From: Bradyrhizobium nitroreducens
GTDB taxonomy: Bacteria > Pseudomonadota > Alphaproteobacteria > Rhizobiales > Xanthobacteraceae
Length of the DNA: 64,000 bases
Assembly: GCF_002776695.1 (NCBI RefSeq)
Contig: NZ_LFJC01000003.1
Coordinates: 6,287,225-6,351,224 of the forward strand
Reading direction: 5' to 3'
Below are positions 18,375 through 28,202 of this stretch, in pieces. How positions within the stretch are numbered: the stretch's first letter is position 1; each line of letters opens with the position of its first letter. The notes beneath the pieces were generated by a model. It was not told the DNA's origin, searched no databases, and saw nothing but the letters and a program-made list of their open reading frames with translations. Position numbers and translations under genes: made by a program.

Positions 18375-18899
18375 CTACGATCGGACAATGGCGCTGAGCG
18401 CGATCCAGTCGGCCTTGGTGAGCTCGGCCCGGCCGAGCTTGGCCTGGAGCAGAGCCGTCAATGCCGGTATCGGGAAGCTTTCGACGAAACCATCTCCACC
18501 CGGCGCCGCCTTGCGCGAGGTGAACGTGCGCAGCTCCCCAAGCGCGTCGCCAAACAAGCGCGCGGCCGAATACGCCTTCTGCATGCGCAACCGTAAATTC
18601 GCATTGGCGATGAGGATGCAGGCGCGCAGCAGAATGCGCTCGCGACCGTTTTGCGGCGCCGCGGCCCACACCGCCTCCAGCACCTCCTGCGCTTCCCAGA
18701 AATAGCCGCGGTCGTTGAGCGCAAGCCCGTAGCGCAGCGCCGGATGGCGCGCCGGCACGTGGCCACGGAAGGCCGGCGGCACCATCGCCTTGGCGAGCGC
18801 GAGCGTCTCGTAATCGGCATCCAGCCCGGCGGCTTCGCCGGGCACATAGGCCCATTGCGGCCACGGCAACGGGCCGGTCGCATGTGGAGGCACATTCAT
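18375..18899 (-). CDS. DUF309 domain-containing protein
   Basis: A 174-residue protein with the DUF309 core H-P-A-L-R-Y-G-L-A-L-N-D-x-G-Y-F-W-E-A-Q-E-V-L-E-x-V-W (about residues 52-80). This is a small helical domain of unknown biochemical role with conserved histidine/glutamate in its first helices. It sits inside the box operon, between the alpha/beta hydrolase (18 bases upstream) and boxC, so it is presumably an accessory of benzoate or aryl-CoA metabolism. The start at 18899 is preferred; a longer frame to 18921 adds nothing recognisable. Confidence 0.75.
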   Translation of the reverse strand: MNVPPHATGPLPWPQWAYVPGEAAGLDADYETLALAKAMVPPAFRGHVPARHPALRYGLALNDRGYFWEAQEVLEAVWAAAPQNGRERILLRACILIANANLRLRMQKAYSAARLFGDALGELRTFTSRKAAPGGDGFVESFPIPALTALLQAKLGRAELTKADWIALSAIVRS

Positions 18900-18917
18900 G
18901 GATGTGCCTCCGCATGG

Positions 18918-19736
18918 TCATGCGGCGCGTCCCTGAAGCCCCTGATCGTCGCGCAGGGCCGCTTTTGCAAATAGCTCAATCGCGTCAAGCGTCGCCCCCG
19001 GCGCTTCACGATGCGGGGAATGGCCCGCGTCTGAAATGAATTTAAAATCTACCGGACAGTAGCACTCTTCCCTGGCAATTTCGACCTGGCGCAATGTCCC
19101 ATATTGATCATTCTCGCCCTGCAGGACCAGGACGGGTACGCGGATATAGGCGAGGTATTCGGAGATATCCCAGTCGCGGAATTCGGGATCGAGCCAGGCG
19201 CCGTTCCAGCCGTAGAAGGCGTTGTCGACGTCCTTGTGCCAGCGCGCGAGCTTTACCTTGAGGTCGGTGGTCTCGAACGCGGTCTTGATCTCGGCGATGG
19301 ATGTCACCGAGACGTCCTCGACGATGAAATGCGGCGCGATCAGCGCGATGCCCTGCAGACGGTGATCCTGATGTGAACCGGCATAAATGGTTGCGATCGA
19401 GGCGCCGTCGGAATGGCCGAGCAAGAGGCCGCGCTTGAACGGAATCGCATCGAGGATTTTCGGCAGCACGTCGAGCGCCTCGCGCTGCATGTAGTCGAGC
19501 GGCCGTGGCAGCGTCACCGGGCTCGACTGGCCGTAGCCCGCACGCGAATAGAGGAAGATGCCGGCGCCGGTGGCTTGCTGCAGCTTCTCGGGAAAATCGC
19601 CCCAGAGCCCGACCGAGCCGAGGCCTTCGTGCAGCATGACGATGGTGGGGGCGTCAGCCGATGCAGGCGCGAGCCATTTATATTCGAGGCTGGCACCGCC
19701 GATGCTGAGGAAGCCGGTGGGGGTGAGATTGGTCAT
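18918..19736 (-). CDS. Alpha/beta hydrolase of the box operon
   Basis: A 272-residue alpha/beta hydrolase. The nucleophile elbow GHSDGAS (Ser near residue 113), the oxyanion segment MLHEGLGSVGLW near residue 35, the acid in LQGENDQYG and the histidine in DAGHSPHRE form a complete triad. It shares the operon with benzoate-CoA ligase, DUF309 and boxCB. A thioesterase that relieves CoA trapping, or a ring-fission-product hydrolase, are both possible; nothing in the sequence decides. The start at 19736 (MTNLTPTGFL) is the first plausible ATG; longer frames run into an intergenic repeat. Confidence 0.8.
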   Translation of the reverse strand: MTNLTPTGFLSIGGASLEYKWLAPASADAPTIVMLHEGLGSVGLWGDFPEKLQQATGAGIFLYSRAGYGQSSPVTLPRPLDYMQREALDVLPKILDAIPFKRGLLLGHSDGASIATIYAGSHQDHRLQGIALIAPHFIVEDVSVTSIAEIKTAFETTDLKVKLARWHKDVDNAFYGWNGAWLDPEFRDWDISEYLAYIRVPVLVLQGENDQYGTLRQVEIAREECYCPVDFKFISDAGHSPHREAPGATLDAIELFAKAALRDDQGLQGRAA

Positions 19737-19773
19737 GGTCGAATGTCCATTTCTAGCCAATTCCGAGATGCCC

Positions 19774-19945
19774 ACCCTCCCCTGGAGGGGGAGGGTCGAT
19801 TCACAGCGAGCGCAGCGAGATGTGAAGCGGGGTGGGGTGACAGTCTCTCCACAAATGCAGCGCACGTGTGGATAGATCACCCCACCCCGTCACGCATCTC
19901 GCTACGCTCGATCGCGTGCCGACCCTCCCCCTCCAGGGGAGGGTA
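19774..19945. repeat. Large GC-rich palindromic repeat, family E (copy 1)
   Basis: Ends ACCCTCCCCTGGAGGGGGAG and CCCCTCCAGGGGAGGGTA are inverted. Inside are inverted GGGGTGGGGTGA / TCACCCCACCCC blocks. An almost identical element lies at 48405-48564, and diverged relatives at 26541, 39003, 45470, 61700 and 63877. It occupies the whole gap between benzoate-CoA ligase and the hydrolase. Confidence 0.75.
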
Positions 19946-19959
19946 AGCAGCCCGCACGC

Positions 19960-21501
<1,542 letters not shown>

Positions 21502-21572
21502 GGACTTCTCCCCCGAATTTAGAATTATAATTCATAGAAAGACACCGCGGCGGCTTGCTGTCAATGCCAGCA

Positions 21573-21586
21573 GGCACTATGTTTCA
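21573..21586. promoter_or_regulatory. TGCA-like operator between benzoate-CoA ligase and boxR
   Basis: The plus strand reads GGCACTATGTTTCAT, which aligns with TGCACTTTGTTTCAT upstream of boxC and TGCACTTTGTTGCAT upstream of the liv cluster at 33 kb: half-site, six bases (CTATGT), second half-site TTCA. It lies about 70 bases upstream of the ligase start and 37 bases upstream of boxR, so it could control both directions. Confidence 0.5.
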
Positions 21587-21622
21587 TTAAAACGCGCCGC
21601 AGGACATCTGTAAAGAAGGCTC

Positions 21623-22531
21623 ATGACCGACAGTCCCGACGCCGAATCCCGCTTCCTCGAACAGCTCGGCCAGCGCGTGCGCACCATGCGCGCGCTGCGC
21701 GGCATGTCCCGCAAAGTGCTCGCCAAGGTGTCGGGAATCTCGGAGCGCTACATCGCGCAGCTCGAGAGCGGCAAGGGCAATGTCTCCATCGTGCTGCTCC
21801 GCCGCGTCTCCGACGCGATGGGCGCGCATCTCGAGGATCTGCTGCCCTCGGCCGAGCCGACACCGGACTGGCAGATGTTTCGCGACCTCCTGCGCAAGGC
21901 GACGCCGGCGCAGATCGCGCAGGCCAAGGATCTGCTCGCTGGCGGCAGCGCCACCGCACCGCGGCGCGCGCCGTTCTGCGGCATCGCGCTGATCGGCCTG
22001 CGCGGTGCCGGCAAGTCGACGCTCGGGCGGATGCTCGCGAAGAAGATCGGCTGGAGCTTCGTCGAGCTCAACAAGGAGGTCGAGCAGCAGAACGGGCTCT
22101 CGGTCGCCGAGATCATCGCGCTGTACGGCCAGGAAGGTTTTCGCCGCATGGAGCAGGCGGCACTGCAGCAGCTGCTCGCGCGCAACGAGCTGATGGTGCT
22201 GGCGACCGGCGGCGGCATCGTCTCGGAGCCGCTCACCTTCGACCAGATCCTGACCTCGTTCTACACGATCTGGCTGAAGGCCGAGCCCGAGGAGCACATG
22301 GCCCGCGTGCGCCGCCAGGGCGATCTGCGTCCGATGGCGGATGATCGCTCCGCCATGGCGGAGCTGCGCAATATCCTGCTCAGCCGCGAGCCGCTGTATT
22401 CGCGCGCGGCGGCGGTGGTGGATACGGCAGGCCTCTCCGTTGATGCGGCCGCCGCGCGGCTGATCGATGCGGTGCGGCCGGTGCTGCAGAACGAGGCCCG
22501 CAGCTTCGGGCTGCGGAGCGTGGCGCTGTAG
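21623..22531 (+). CDS. boxR: Benzoyl-CoA-responsive regulator BoxR (XRE domain fused to shikimate-kinase fold)
   Basis: A 302-residue two-domain regulator. Residues 12-75 form an XRE helix-turn-helix (MSRKVLAKVSGISERYIAQL), then a linker, then a shikimate-kinase-like domain (118-300) with Walker A GLRGAGKST (125-133) and VLATGGGIV. The shikimate-binding Asp of true kinases (usually D-x-D) is replaced in FVELNKEVE, which supports use as an effector-binding domain. BoxR/BzdR repress box/bzd promoters and release them on binding benzoyl-CoA. It is divergent from the benzoate-CoA ligase operon. Confidence 0.93.
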   Translation: MTDSPDAESRFLEQLGQRVRTMRALRGMSRKVLAKVSGISERYIAQLESGKGNVSIVLLRRVSDAMGAHLEDLLPSAEPTPDWQMFRDLLRKATPAQIAQAKDLLAGGSATAPRRAPFCGIALIGLRGAGKSTLGRMLAKKIGWSFVELNKEVEQQNGLSVAEIIALYGQEGFRRMEQAALQQLLARNELMVLATGGGIVSEPLTFDQILTSFYTIWLKAEPEEHMARVRRQGDLRPMADDRSAMAELRNILLSREPLYSRAAAVVDTAGLSVDAAAARLIDAVRPVLQNEARSFGLRSVAL

Positions 22532-22554
22532 GGCGAGCAGCATCCAAGCTCTCC

Positions 22555-22598
22555 GCTGTCGTCCCGGACAAGCGTAAGCGCAGATCCGGGACGACAGC
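22555..22598. repeat. Dispersed palindromic repeat, family B (short copy)
   Basis: CTGTCGTCCCGGACAAGCGT is followed almost at once by its inverted end CAGATCCGGGACGACAG. The resulting hairpin follows the boxR stop and could act as its terminator. Confidence 0.65.
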
Positions 22599-22662
22599 TG
22601 AGTTTGTACACGGGCACCAGCAGTCGTATATGCGAGCCCAGCAGCAACCATCCGGACCACCC

Positions 22663-23058
22663 ATGACCTCCACCGACGTCACCACCTCCATGTTCGAGCG
22701 GATCGGCGGCAGCGCCACGATCGACGCTCTCGTCGACCGCTTCTACCAGCGCATGGACACGCTGCCGGAGGCGAAGGTGATCCGTGCCATGCACGCGGAC
22801 GACCTCGGCCTGATCAGGGACGTGCTGAAGCGTTATCTCAGCGAATGGACCGGCGGCCCGCGGCTCTATACTCCCGAGAAGGGCCATCCGCGGCTGCGGC
22901 AGCGGCATATTGGCTTTGCCATCGGCGACGCCGAGCGCGACGCGTGGATGGCCTGCATGCGCGGCGCGATGGAGGAGACGATCACAGATCCCGCCGCGCG
23001 GCAGGAGCTCGACAAGGCGCTGTCCGGCCTCGCCGACTGGATGCGCAACCGGCAGTGA
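22663..23058 (+). CDS. Group II truncated haemoglobin
   Basis: A 131-residue 2/2 globin. It opens with MFERIGGSATIDALVDRFY, the usual helix A-B text, has a proximal histidine in PRLRQRHIGF and the tryptophan-containing helix G in ERDAWMACMRGAM. Such globins bind O2 or NO and serve in oxygen delivery or NO detoxification. It is a single gene between boxR and the transglutaminase-like gene. An in-frame ATG at 22630 would add 11 residues; neither start has a good ribosome site, and 22663 fits family length better. Confidence 0.85.
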   Translation: MTSTDVTTSMFERIGGSATIDALVDRFYQRMDTLPEAKVIRAMHADDLGLIRDVLKRYLSEWTGGPRLYTPEKGHPRLRQRHIGFAIGDAERDAWMACMRGAMEETITDPAARQELDKALSGLADWMRNRQ

Positions 23059-23147
23059 GACGGCGGCAGCGCCTCGACGCAATTCGAAGGCGCGCATCCG
23101 CAGCGCGTGATTTGAATTCCGCGGCGATCGCCTGCTAAGCTCACGGC

Positions 23148-23828
23148 ATGACCGACAGCCTCCCCGACACGATCCGCCGCCTCTACACCGATCCCGGCGA
23201 GTACATCGACAGCGATCATCCCGCCGTGCAGAAATTCGCGAACGACGCCGTGCGCGCGGATGCGAGCGCGCGCGAGAAGGCGAGCGTGCTCTACAAGGCC
23301 GTGCGCGACGGCATCCGCTACAACCCCTACGTCAGCATGCGCGTCGCCGAGACCTTTCGCGCCTCGAGCGTGCTTGCCGCCGGGCAAGGCTATTGCGTCG
23401 GCAAGGCAGCGCTCTATGCCGCCGCCTGCCGCGTCCACGGCATTCCCGCCCGGGTCGGCTTTGCCGACGTGAAGAACCATCTCACCACCGAGAAGCTGCG
23501 CGCGAGCATGGGCACGGACATCTTCACCTGGCACGGCTTCACCGAGGTGCATGTCGACGGCGCCTGGCGCAAGGCGACGCCGACGTTCAACGACACGCTC
23601 TGCGCCAAGGTCGGCGTCGCGCCGCTCGATTTCGACGGCCACACCGACGCGCTGCTGCATCCGTTCGACGGCGAGGGCCGGGCCTACATGCGATACGTCA
23701 ACGACCGCGGCACCTATCACGACGTCCCCGCGAAATTTTTGATGCGCGAGATGGCGCGCGATTACGCCAACATGCAGGGCGAGGACCTCTCGGGCCGCGA
23801 CATGGAGCGCGAGGCCGAGGGGCGGTAG
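23148..23828 (+). CDS. Transglutaminase-like domain protein
   Basis: A 226-residue protein with the transglutaminase/protease-like core: the nucleophile Cys in AGQGYCVGKAALYAAACR (about residue 84), the His in WHGFTEVHVDGAWRKATPTFND and a following Asp. Such domains act as cysteine peptidases or amidases on peptides. There is no signal peptide, so it is probably cytoplasmic. Its start is 90 bases after the globin gene, and its end converges with the antiporter gene. The substrate is unknown. Confidence 0.8.
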   Translation: MTDSLPDTIRRLYTDPGEYIDSDHPAVQKFANDAVRADASAREKASVLYKAVRDGIRYNPYVSMRVAETFRASSVLAAGQGYCVGKAALYAAACRVHGIPARVGFADVKNHLTTEKLRASMGTDIFTWHGFTEVHVDGAWRKATPTFNDTLCAKVGVAPLDFDGHTDALLHPFDGEGRAYMRYVNDRGTYHDVPAKFLMREMARDYANMQGEDLSGRDMEREAEGR

Positions 23829-23845
23829 GGCGAGGTGCCTCGCGG

Positions 23846-25582
23846 TCAGACGACCGAACCGACCGCGAGCGTGCGGCGATCTTGCTGGGCGGCATCCGGA
23901 ACCCTCCTCTCCAGCTCCTCGATCATGCCGCGCGCGATTTCGCGCTCGCCCATGATGACGACATCCGCCCCCAGCCCCTTCAAATGATCGACCTCGGCAT
24001 CCGCATGCGCCCGCGCGATGATGCGAATGTCGGGATTGGCCGCGCGCGCCTGCTGCACGATCTGCCCCGCCTCGAACGCTTCCGGGATCGCGATCACCAG
24101 ATGCCGCGCCCGCGCTGGATTGGTGGCGCCGAGAATCTCCGGCTGCGCGGCGTTGCCCATGATGGTCTCGATGCCGCCCTGCTTCAGCTTCGCCAGCGCG
24201 CTCTCGCCGGTCTCGGCGACGAGGAACGGCCATTGCCGCTGCTGCAGGGCGTCGCCGACCAGCGCGCCGACGCGGCCATAGCCGATCACGATCGTATGGT
24301 CGGTGAGATCGGTGGTGCGGATCGGCTCCGGCACGGCGGCCTTGGCTTGCGGCGAATCCCGCCGCGGATCGAGCCGCGGCGCAAGCCAGGTGGCGGCCGC
24401 GAACATCAGCGGATTCAGCATGATGGAGAGGATCGCACCGGCCATGATCAGGTCGCGGCCCTCCTTGGGCAGGATCTGCGAGGCGACGCCGAGCTCGGCC
24501 AGGATGAAGGAGAACTCGCCGATCTGCGACAGGCTCGCCGAGATCGTCAGCGCGGTTGCGGCCGGATGCCGGAACAGGACGACGATCAGGAACGCAGCGA
24601 GAGATTTGCCGAGCATGATGATCACCAGCGTCGCCAGCAGCGGCCAGGGCTCGCGAACCACGCTCATCGGATCGAACATCATGCCGACCGAGACGAAGAA
24701 CAGCACGGCGAAGGCATCGCGCAGCGGCAGCGATTCCTGCGCGGCCCGCGCGCTGAGCGGCGATTCCCGCAGCATCATGCCGGCGAAGAACGCGCCGAGC
24801 GCCAGCGAGACGTCGAACAGCTTCGTGGCCCCGAAGGCGACGCACAGCGCGATCGCCAGCACGGCGAGGCGGAACAACTCGCGCGAGCCGGTATGCGCGA
24901 TGTAATGCAGGATCCAGGGGATCACCCGGCGTCCGACCACCAGCATCAGGCCAATGAAGACGACGATCTTGACGATGGTCAGCATCACGATGCCGGCGAG
25001 ACCAAGGCCGAGCTGCGCGGCCAGCGGCTCGAACGCGGGCTTGCCTTCGGCGCCGCCCTGCAGGCTGGCGATGGCGGGGAACAGCACCAGCACGAGCACC
25101 ATCGCGAGGTCCTCGACGATCAGCCAGCCGACCGCGATGCGGCCGCGATCGGTCTCCATCAGGCGCCGCTCCTGCAGCGCGCGGAGCAGCACCACGGTGC
25201 TGGCCACCGACAGAGCGAGGCCGAACACCAGGCCGGCACTCATGCCCCAGCCCATCAGCCATGCAAGACCAAGCCCCATCAGCGTCGCGGCGGCAATCTG
25301 CACGACGGCACCGGGAACGGCGATGTTGCGGACGCTGAGCAGATCCTGCAGCGAGAAATGCAGCCCGACGCCGAACATCAGCAGGATGATACCGAGCTCC
25401 GAGAGCTCGATGGCGAGCGCCTGGTCGGCGACGAAGCCCGGCGTGAACGGACCCACCGCAACACCGGCGAGAAGATAACCGACCAGCGGCGGAATGCGGA
25501 ACCGCTGCGCGATGGTTCCAAGTACGAAAGCTAATCCAAGTCCAACGACGATTGTGGCGATGAGAGGTGTGTCATGCGGCAT
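23846..25582 (-). CDS. Monovalent cation:proton antiporter-2 (KefB/YbaL type) with RCK domain
   Basis: A 578-residue protein. Residues 1-385 hold about 12 membrane segments of the Na+/H+ exchanger fold, with PLVGYLLAGVAVGPFTPGF and ELGIILLMFGVGLHFSLQDL typical of CPA2. Residues about 415-540 are a cytoplasmic RCK-N domain with the Rossmann motif VIGYGRVGALVG. The order matches YbaL/KefB-like potassium or sodium efflux systems gated by nucleotide. The start at 25582 (MPHDTPLIATIV) puts the first membrane helix at the N-terminus. It is not linked to the catabolic genes. Confidence 0.87.
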   Translation of the reverse strand: MPHDTPLIATIVVGLGLAFVLGTIAQRFRIPPLVGYLLAGVAVGPFTPGFVADQALAIELSELGIILLMFGVGLHFSLQDLLSVRNIAVPGAVVQIAAATLMGLGLAWLMGWGMSAGLVFGLALSVASTVVLLRALQERRLMETDRGRIAVGWLIVEDLAMVLVLVLFPAIASLQGGAEGKPAFEPLAAQLGLGLAGIVMLTIVKIVVFIGLMLVVGRRVIPWILHYIAHTGSRELFRLAVLAIALCVAFGATKLFDVSLALGAFFAGMMLRESPLSARAAQESLPLRDAFAVLFFVSVGMMFDPMSVVREPWPLLATLVIIMLGKSLAAFLIVVLFRHPAATALTISASLSQIGEFSFILAELGVASQILPKEGRDLIMAGAILSIMLNPLMFAAATWLAPRLDPRRDSPQAKAAVPEPIRTTDLTDHTIVIGYGRVGALVGDALQQRQWPFLVAETGESALAKLKQGGIETIMGNAAQPEILGATNPARARHLVIAIPEAFEAGQIVQQARAANPDIRIIARAHADAEVDHLKGLGADVVIMGEREIARGMIEELERRVPDAAQQDRRTLAVGSVV

Positions 25583-25643
25583 CTTTGCCTTTTGACACAG
25601 CATGCGCGGGTGTGCACCGCGACCTGTGCGCGCGGGTCAATGC

Positions 25644-26429
25644 TCACAGCAACTGCGAACGCACCGCTTCCGCGCCTTCGCGCAGCAGTGGCAGGAAACG
25701 GTCGATCAATTCCTGCGCCGGCACGCGATCGACATGGGCGCCCATGTTGATGGCGGCGACGATCACATTGTCGTACCGGCGCACGGGAACCGAGATCGAG
25801 CGGAAATGCGGCTCGGCCTCGCGATCGACCAGTGAATAGCCTTGCGCACGGTCGGCGACGATGCGGGCGAGCAGCGTCTTCGGATCCGTTACCGTCTGCG
25901 GCGTCAGCGCCTCGCATGTCATCGTCTTCAGCCGTGCGGCGAGATCGGCATCGTCGAGCTGGCCGAGCATGGCGCGGCCGACCGAGGTGCAGAACGCCGG
26001 CAGGCGGTAGCCGATCTCGAGTCCGCCGGAGAACATCCTCGCCGGACTGCTGCGCGCGACGAACACGACGTCGTCGCCGTCGAGCACCGCGAGCGAGGAG
26101 ATTTCGTTGGCCGCGATCGCGACGCGATCGAGCACCGGCTGCAGCACGGCGACGAGCTGATTGGAGCGCAAGTAAGACGCTGCCAGCGTCAGCACATGCG
26201 GTGTCAGCGAGAACAGCTTGCCGTCGCCGGAGACGTAGCCGCCGCGCTGCAGCGTGAACAGCATGCGCCGCGCGGTGGCGCGCGGCAGATCGGCCGCCCG
26301 CGCGAGATCGCTGAGCGTCATCGGCCCGGTATTCGTGCCGAAACACTGCAGCAGGCGCAGCCCGCGATCGAGCGCCTCGACGAAATCCGTCGCGCGCTCC
26401 TCGCTTTCGCTCCGCTTCAGCTTGGGCAT
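25644..26429 (-). CDS. IclR-family transcriptional regulator
   Basis: A 261-residue IclR protein. The N-terminal winged helix (about 20-80) contains MTLSDLARAADLPRATARRML, and the C-terminal effector domain has CTSVGRAMLGQL and an ISVPVRRYDNVIVAAINMGAH stretch common in Pca/Pob-type regulators of aromatic catabolism. The ATG at 26429 is preferred to an in-frame TTG at 26441. It is divergent from the Rieske oxygenase/glutamine-synthetase-like pair and is their likely regulator, probably through the dyad at 26485-26509. Confidence 0.87.
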   Translation of the reverse strand: MPKLKRSESEERATDFVEALDRGLRLLQCFGTNTGPMTLSDLARAADLPRATARRMLFTLQRGGYVSGDGKLFSLTPHVLTLAASYLRSNQLVAVLQPVLDRVAIAANEISSLAVLDGDDVVFVARSSPARMFSGGLEIGYRLPAFCTSVGRAMLGQLDDADLAARLKTMTCEALTPQTVTDPKTLLARIVADRAQGYSLVDREAEPHFRSISVPVRRYDNVIVAAINMGAHVDRVPAQELIDRFLPLLREGAEAVRSQLL

Positions 26430-26484
26430 GGTGAGGGCCAATCCTGCAAAATAGTGCTTGCCGCCTTTTCAAGGCATGTCATAA

Positions 26485-26509
26485 TTCGCCCATTCGTTCA
26501 ATAGGCGAA
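26485..26509. promoter_or_regulatory. Inverted repeat upstream of the IclR gene (putative operator)
   Basis: TTCGCC (26485-26490) and GGCGAA (26504-26509) are inverted around 13 AT-rich bases and flanked on both sides by ATAATT. The local sequence is much richer in AT than its surroundings. The position, 56 bases before the iclR start and about 225 bases before the oxygenase, fits autoregulation plus control of the divergent genes. Confidence 0.5.
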
Positions 26510-26540
26510 CATAATTTGTCAAGCGAGCACGCTCGTGGTC

Positions 26541-26696
26541 TCCCTCGCCCCGCTTGCGGGGAGAGGGGTGGGGTGAGGGGGAGTCTCCACAGGGACGGTG
26601 ACAGCTGCCCTCGCGGAGAGTCCCCCTCACCCGGATTGCATCGTCGATGCAATCCGGCCTCTCCCCGCACGCGGGGAGAGGCGAAGAGCGCACTGG
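26541..26696. repeat. Palindromic repeat, family E (copy 3)
   Basis: It fills most of the iclR-oxygenase gap. Ends TCCCTCGCCCCGCTTGCGGG and CTCTCCCCGCACGCGGGGAG are related inverted blocks, with GGGGTGAGGGGGA / TCCCCCTCACCC inside. The element at 39003-39143 is the same sequence in opposite orientation. The remaining bases of the gap carry the AT-rich dyad described at 26485. Confidence 0.75.
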
Positions 26697-26733
26697 CCCT
26701 CGACTTGTTCGATCAAGGAAGGATGCGACCGCC

Positions 26734-28092
26734 ATGATGAGCCAGGAGCAGAACGACCTGATCACCCGCACCGGGCCGAAGGACCCCTGCGGCAAGCTGA
26801 TGCGGAGCTATTGGCAGCCGGCGGCACTGGTGGACGAACTGCAGGGCGCGCGACCGATCCGTCCCGTCAGACTGCTCGGCGAGAACCTCGTGCTGTTCCG
26901 CGACGAGACCGGACGTTACGGCCTGATGGATCGCCACTGCGCCCATCGCGGCGCCGACCTCGCCTTTGGACGGCTCGAGCATGGCGGCCTGCGCTGCGCC
27001 TTCCACGGCTGGCTGTTCGATGCCACCGGCCAGTGCATCGAGACGCCGGCCGAGCCGAAGGATTCGAAACTCTGCCAGAACATCCGCCAGCGCTCCTATC
27101 CCGTCGTGGAGAAGAGCGGCATCCTCTGGGCCTATCTCGGCGAGGGCGAACCTCCGGCGTTCCCGGAGATCGATTGCTTCGTCGCGCCCGGCACGCATAC
27201 GTTCGCATTCAAGGGTCATATGGCCTGCAACTGGCTGCAGGCGCTTGAGGTCGGCATCGATCCCGCGCACGCGTCCTACCTGCATCGCTTCTTCGAGGAC
27301 GAGGACACCTCCACTGCCTATGGCAAGCAGTTTCGCGGCGCCTCGGCGGGAAGCGACCTGCCGATGACGAAGATCCTGCGCGAATACGACCGTCCCATCA
27401 TCAATGTCGAGCACACCGAATACGGATTGCGGCTGATCGCGCTGCGCGAGATCGACGAGGAGCGCACCCATGTGCGCGTCACCAACCAGCTGTTCCCGCA
27501 CGGCTTCGTCATCCCCATGAGCACGGAGATGACGATCACGCAATGGCACGTGCCGGTCGACGACGAGAACTGCTACTGGTACGCGATCTTCACCAGTTAT
27601 TCGAAGCCGGTCGACAAGCAGAAGATGCGCGACCAGCGGCTCGAGCTCTATGAGCTGCCGGATTACAAGTCGCGCAAGAACCGAGCCAACGATTACGGTT
27701 TCGATCCGCACGAGCAGCAGACCGCGACCTATACCGGCATGGGCAACGACATCAACGTCCACGATCAATGGGCGGTGGAATCAATGGGCGCGATCCAGGA
27801 CCGCACCCAGGAGCATCTCGGTTCGAGCGACAAGGCGATCGTGCAGTATCGCCGCCTGCTGCGGCAGGAGATCGAGAAGGTCCAGGGCGGCGAGAAGCCG
27901 ATGCTGTTTTTGGATGACAGCAGGGCACGCAGCATTCAGGGACCAGCGACCATGGACGGCATCGGGCCGACCCAGGGTTGGGAGCTCTACTGGATGGAAG
28001 TCGACGTCAAGCGCCGCCGCGGCGCGCCGTGGACAGCGCCGGTGCCGAAGGAGATCGCGGACAACGTGCACAAGCTGACGGCGGCGGAGTGA
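26734..28092 (+). CDS. Rieske non-haem iron oxygenase, alpha subunit (phthalate-dioxygenase-like)
   Basis: A 452-residue aromatic ring-hydroxylating oxygenase subunit. The Rieske [2Fe-2S] ligands are Cys69-x-His71 and Cys88-x2-His91. The mononuclear iron motif is D-P-A-H-A-S-Y-L-H, with His179 and His184 as ligands and Asp176 as the bridging acid. The long C-terminus and single-subunit style match the phthalate 4,5-dioxygenase branch. No beta subunit, ferredoxin or reductase lies beside it, so electrons must come from elsewhere. It is followed after 110 bases by a glutamine-synthetase-like gene. The substrate is not known. Confidence 0.88.
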   Translation: MMSQEQNDLITRTGPKDPCGKLMRSYWQPAALVDELQGARPIRPVRLLGENLVLFRDETGRYGLMDRHCAHRGADLAFGRLEHGGLRCAFHGWLFDATGQCIETPAEPKDSKLCQNIRQRSYPVVEKSGILWAYLGEGEPPAFPEIDCFVAPGTHTFAFKGHMACNWLQALEVGIDPAHASYLHRFFEDEDTSTAYGKQFRGASAGSDLPMTKILREYDRPIINVEHTEYGLRLIALREIDEERTHVRVTNQLFPHGFVIPMSTEMTITQWHVPVDDENCYWYAIFTSYSKPVDKQKMRDQRLELYELPDYKSRKNRANDYGFDPHEQQTATYTGMGNDINVHDQWAVESMGAIQDRTQEHLGSSDKAIVQYRRLLRQEIEKVQGGEKPMLFLDDSRARSIQGPATMDGIGPTQGWELYWMEVDVKRRRGAPWTAPVPKEIADNVHKLTAAE

Positions 28093-28102
28093 TATAGGTA
28101 CC

Positions 28103-28181
28103 GTCGTTCCGGGGCGATGCGCCAGCATCGAACCCGGAACCTCGAGATTCCGGGTTCTCGCTTCGCGAGCCCCGGAATGAC
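28103..28181. repeat. Palindromic repeat between oxygenase and glutamine-synthetase-like gene
   Basis: GTCGTTCCGGGGCGATGCG at the left is answered by GCGAGCCCCGGAATGAC at the right, with an inner ACCCGGAACCTCGAGATTCCGGGT hairpin-type core (described by arms CCCGGAA and TTCCGGG). It occupies the whole gap. It does not rule out co-transcription of the two genes. Confidence 0.65.
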
Positions 28182-28202
28182 AAGCAGCGAGGAGCAATCA
28201 AA

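Noticed and set aside
22866..25262. A 798-codon open frame on the minus strand across the antiporter and transglutaminase genes
   Set aside because: It runs in a different frame of the antiporter gene and antisense to the transglutaminase-like gene. Both real genes have clear family motifs; this frame has none.
25644..26441. IclR gene as a direct PcaR/PcaU regulator of protocatechuate genes
   Set aside because: No pca genes are in the window and the adjacent divergent genes are the Rieske/GS pair; family membership alone does not justify a pca assignment.
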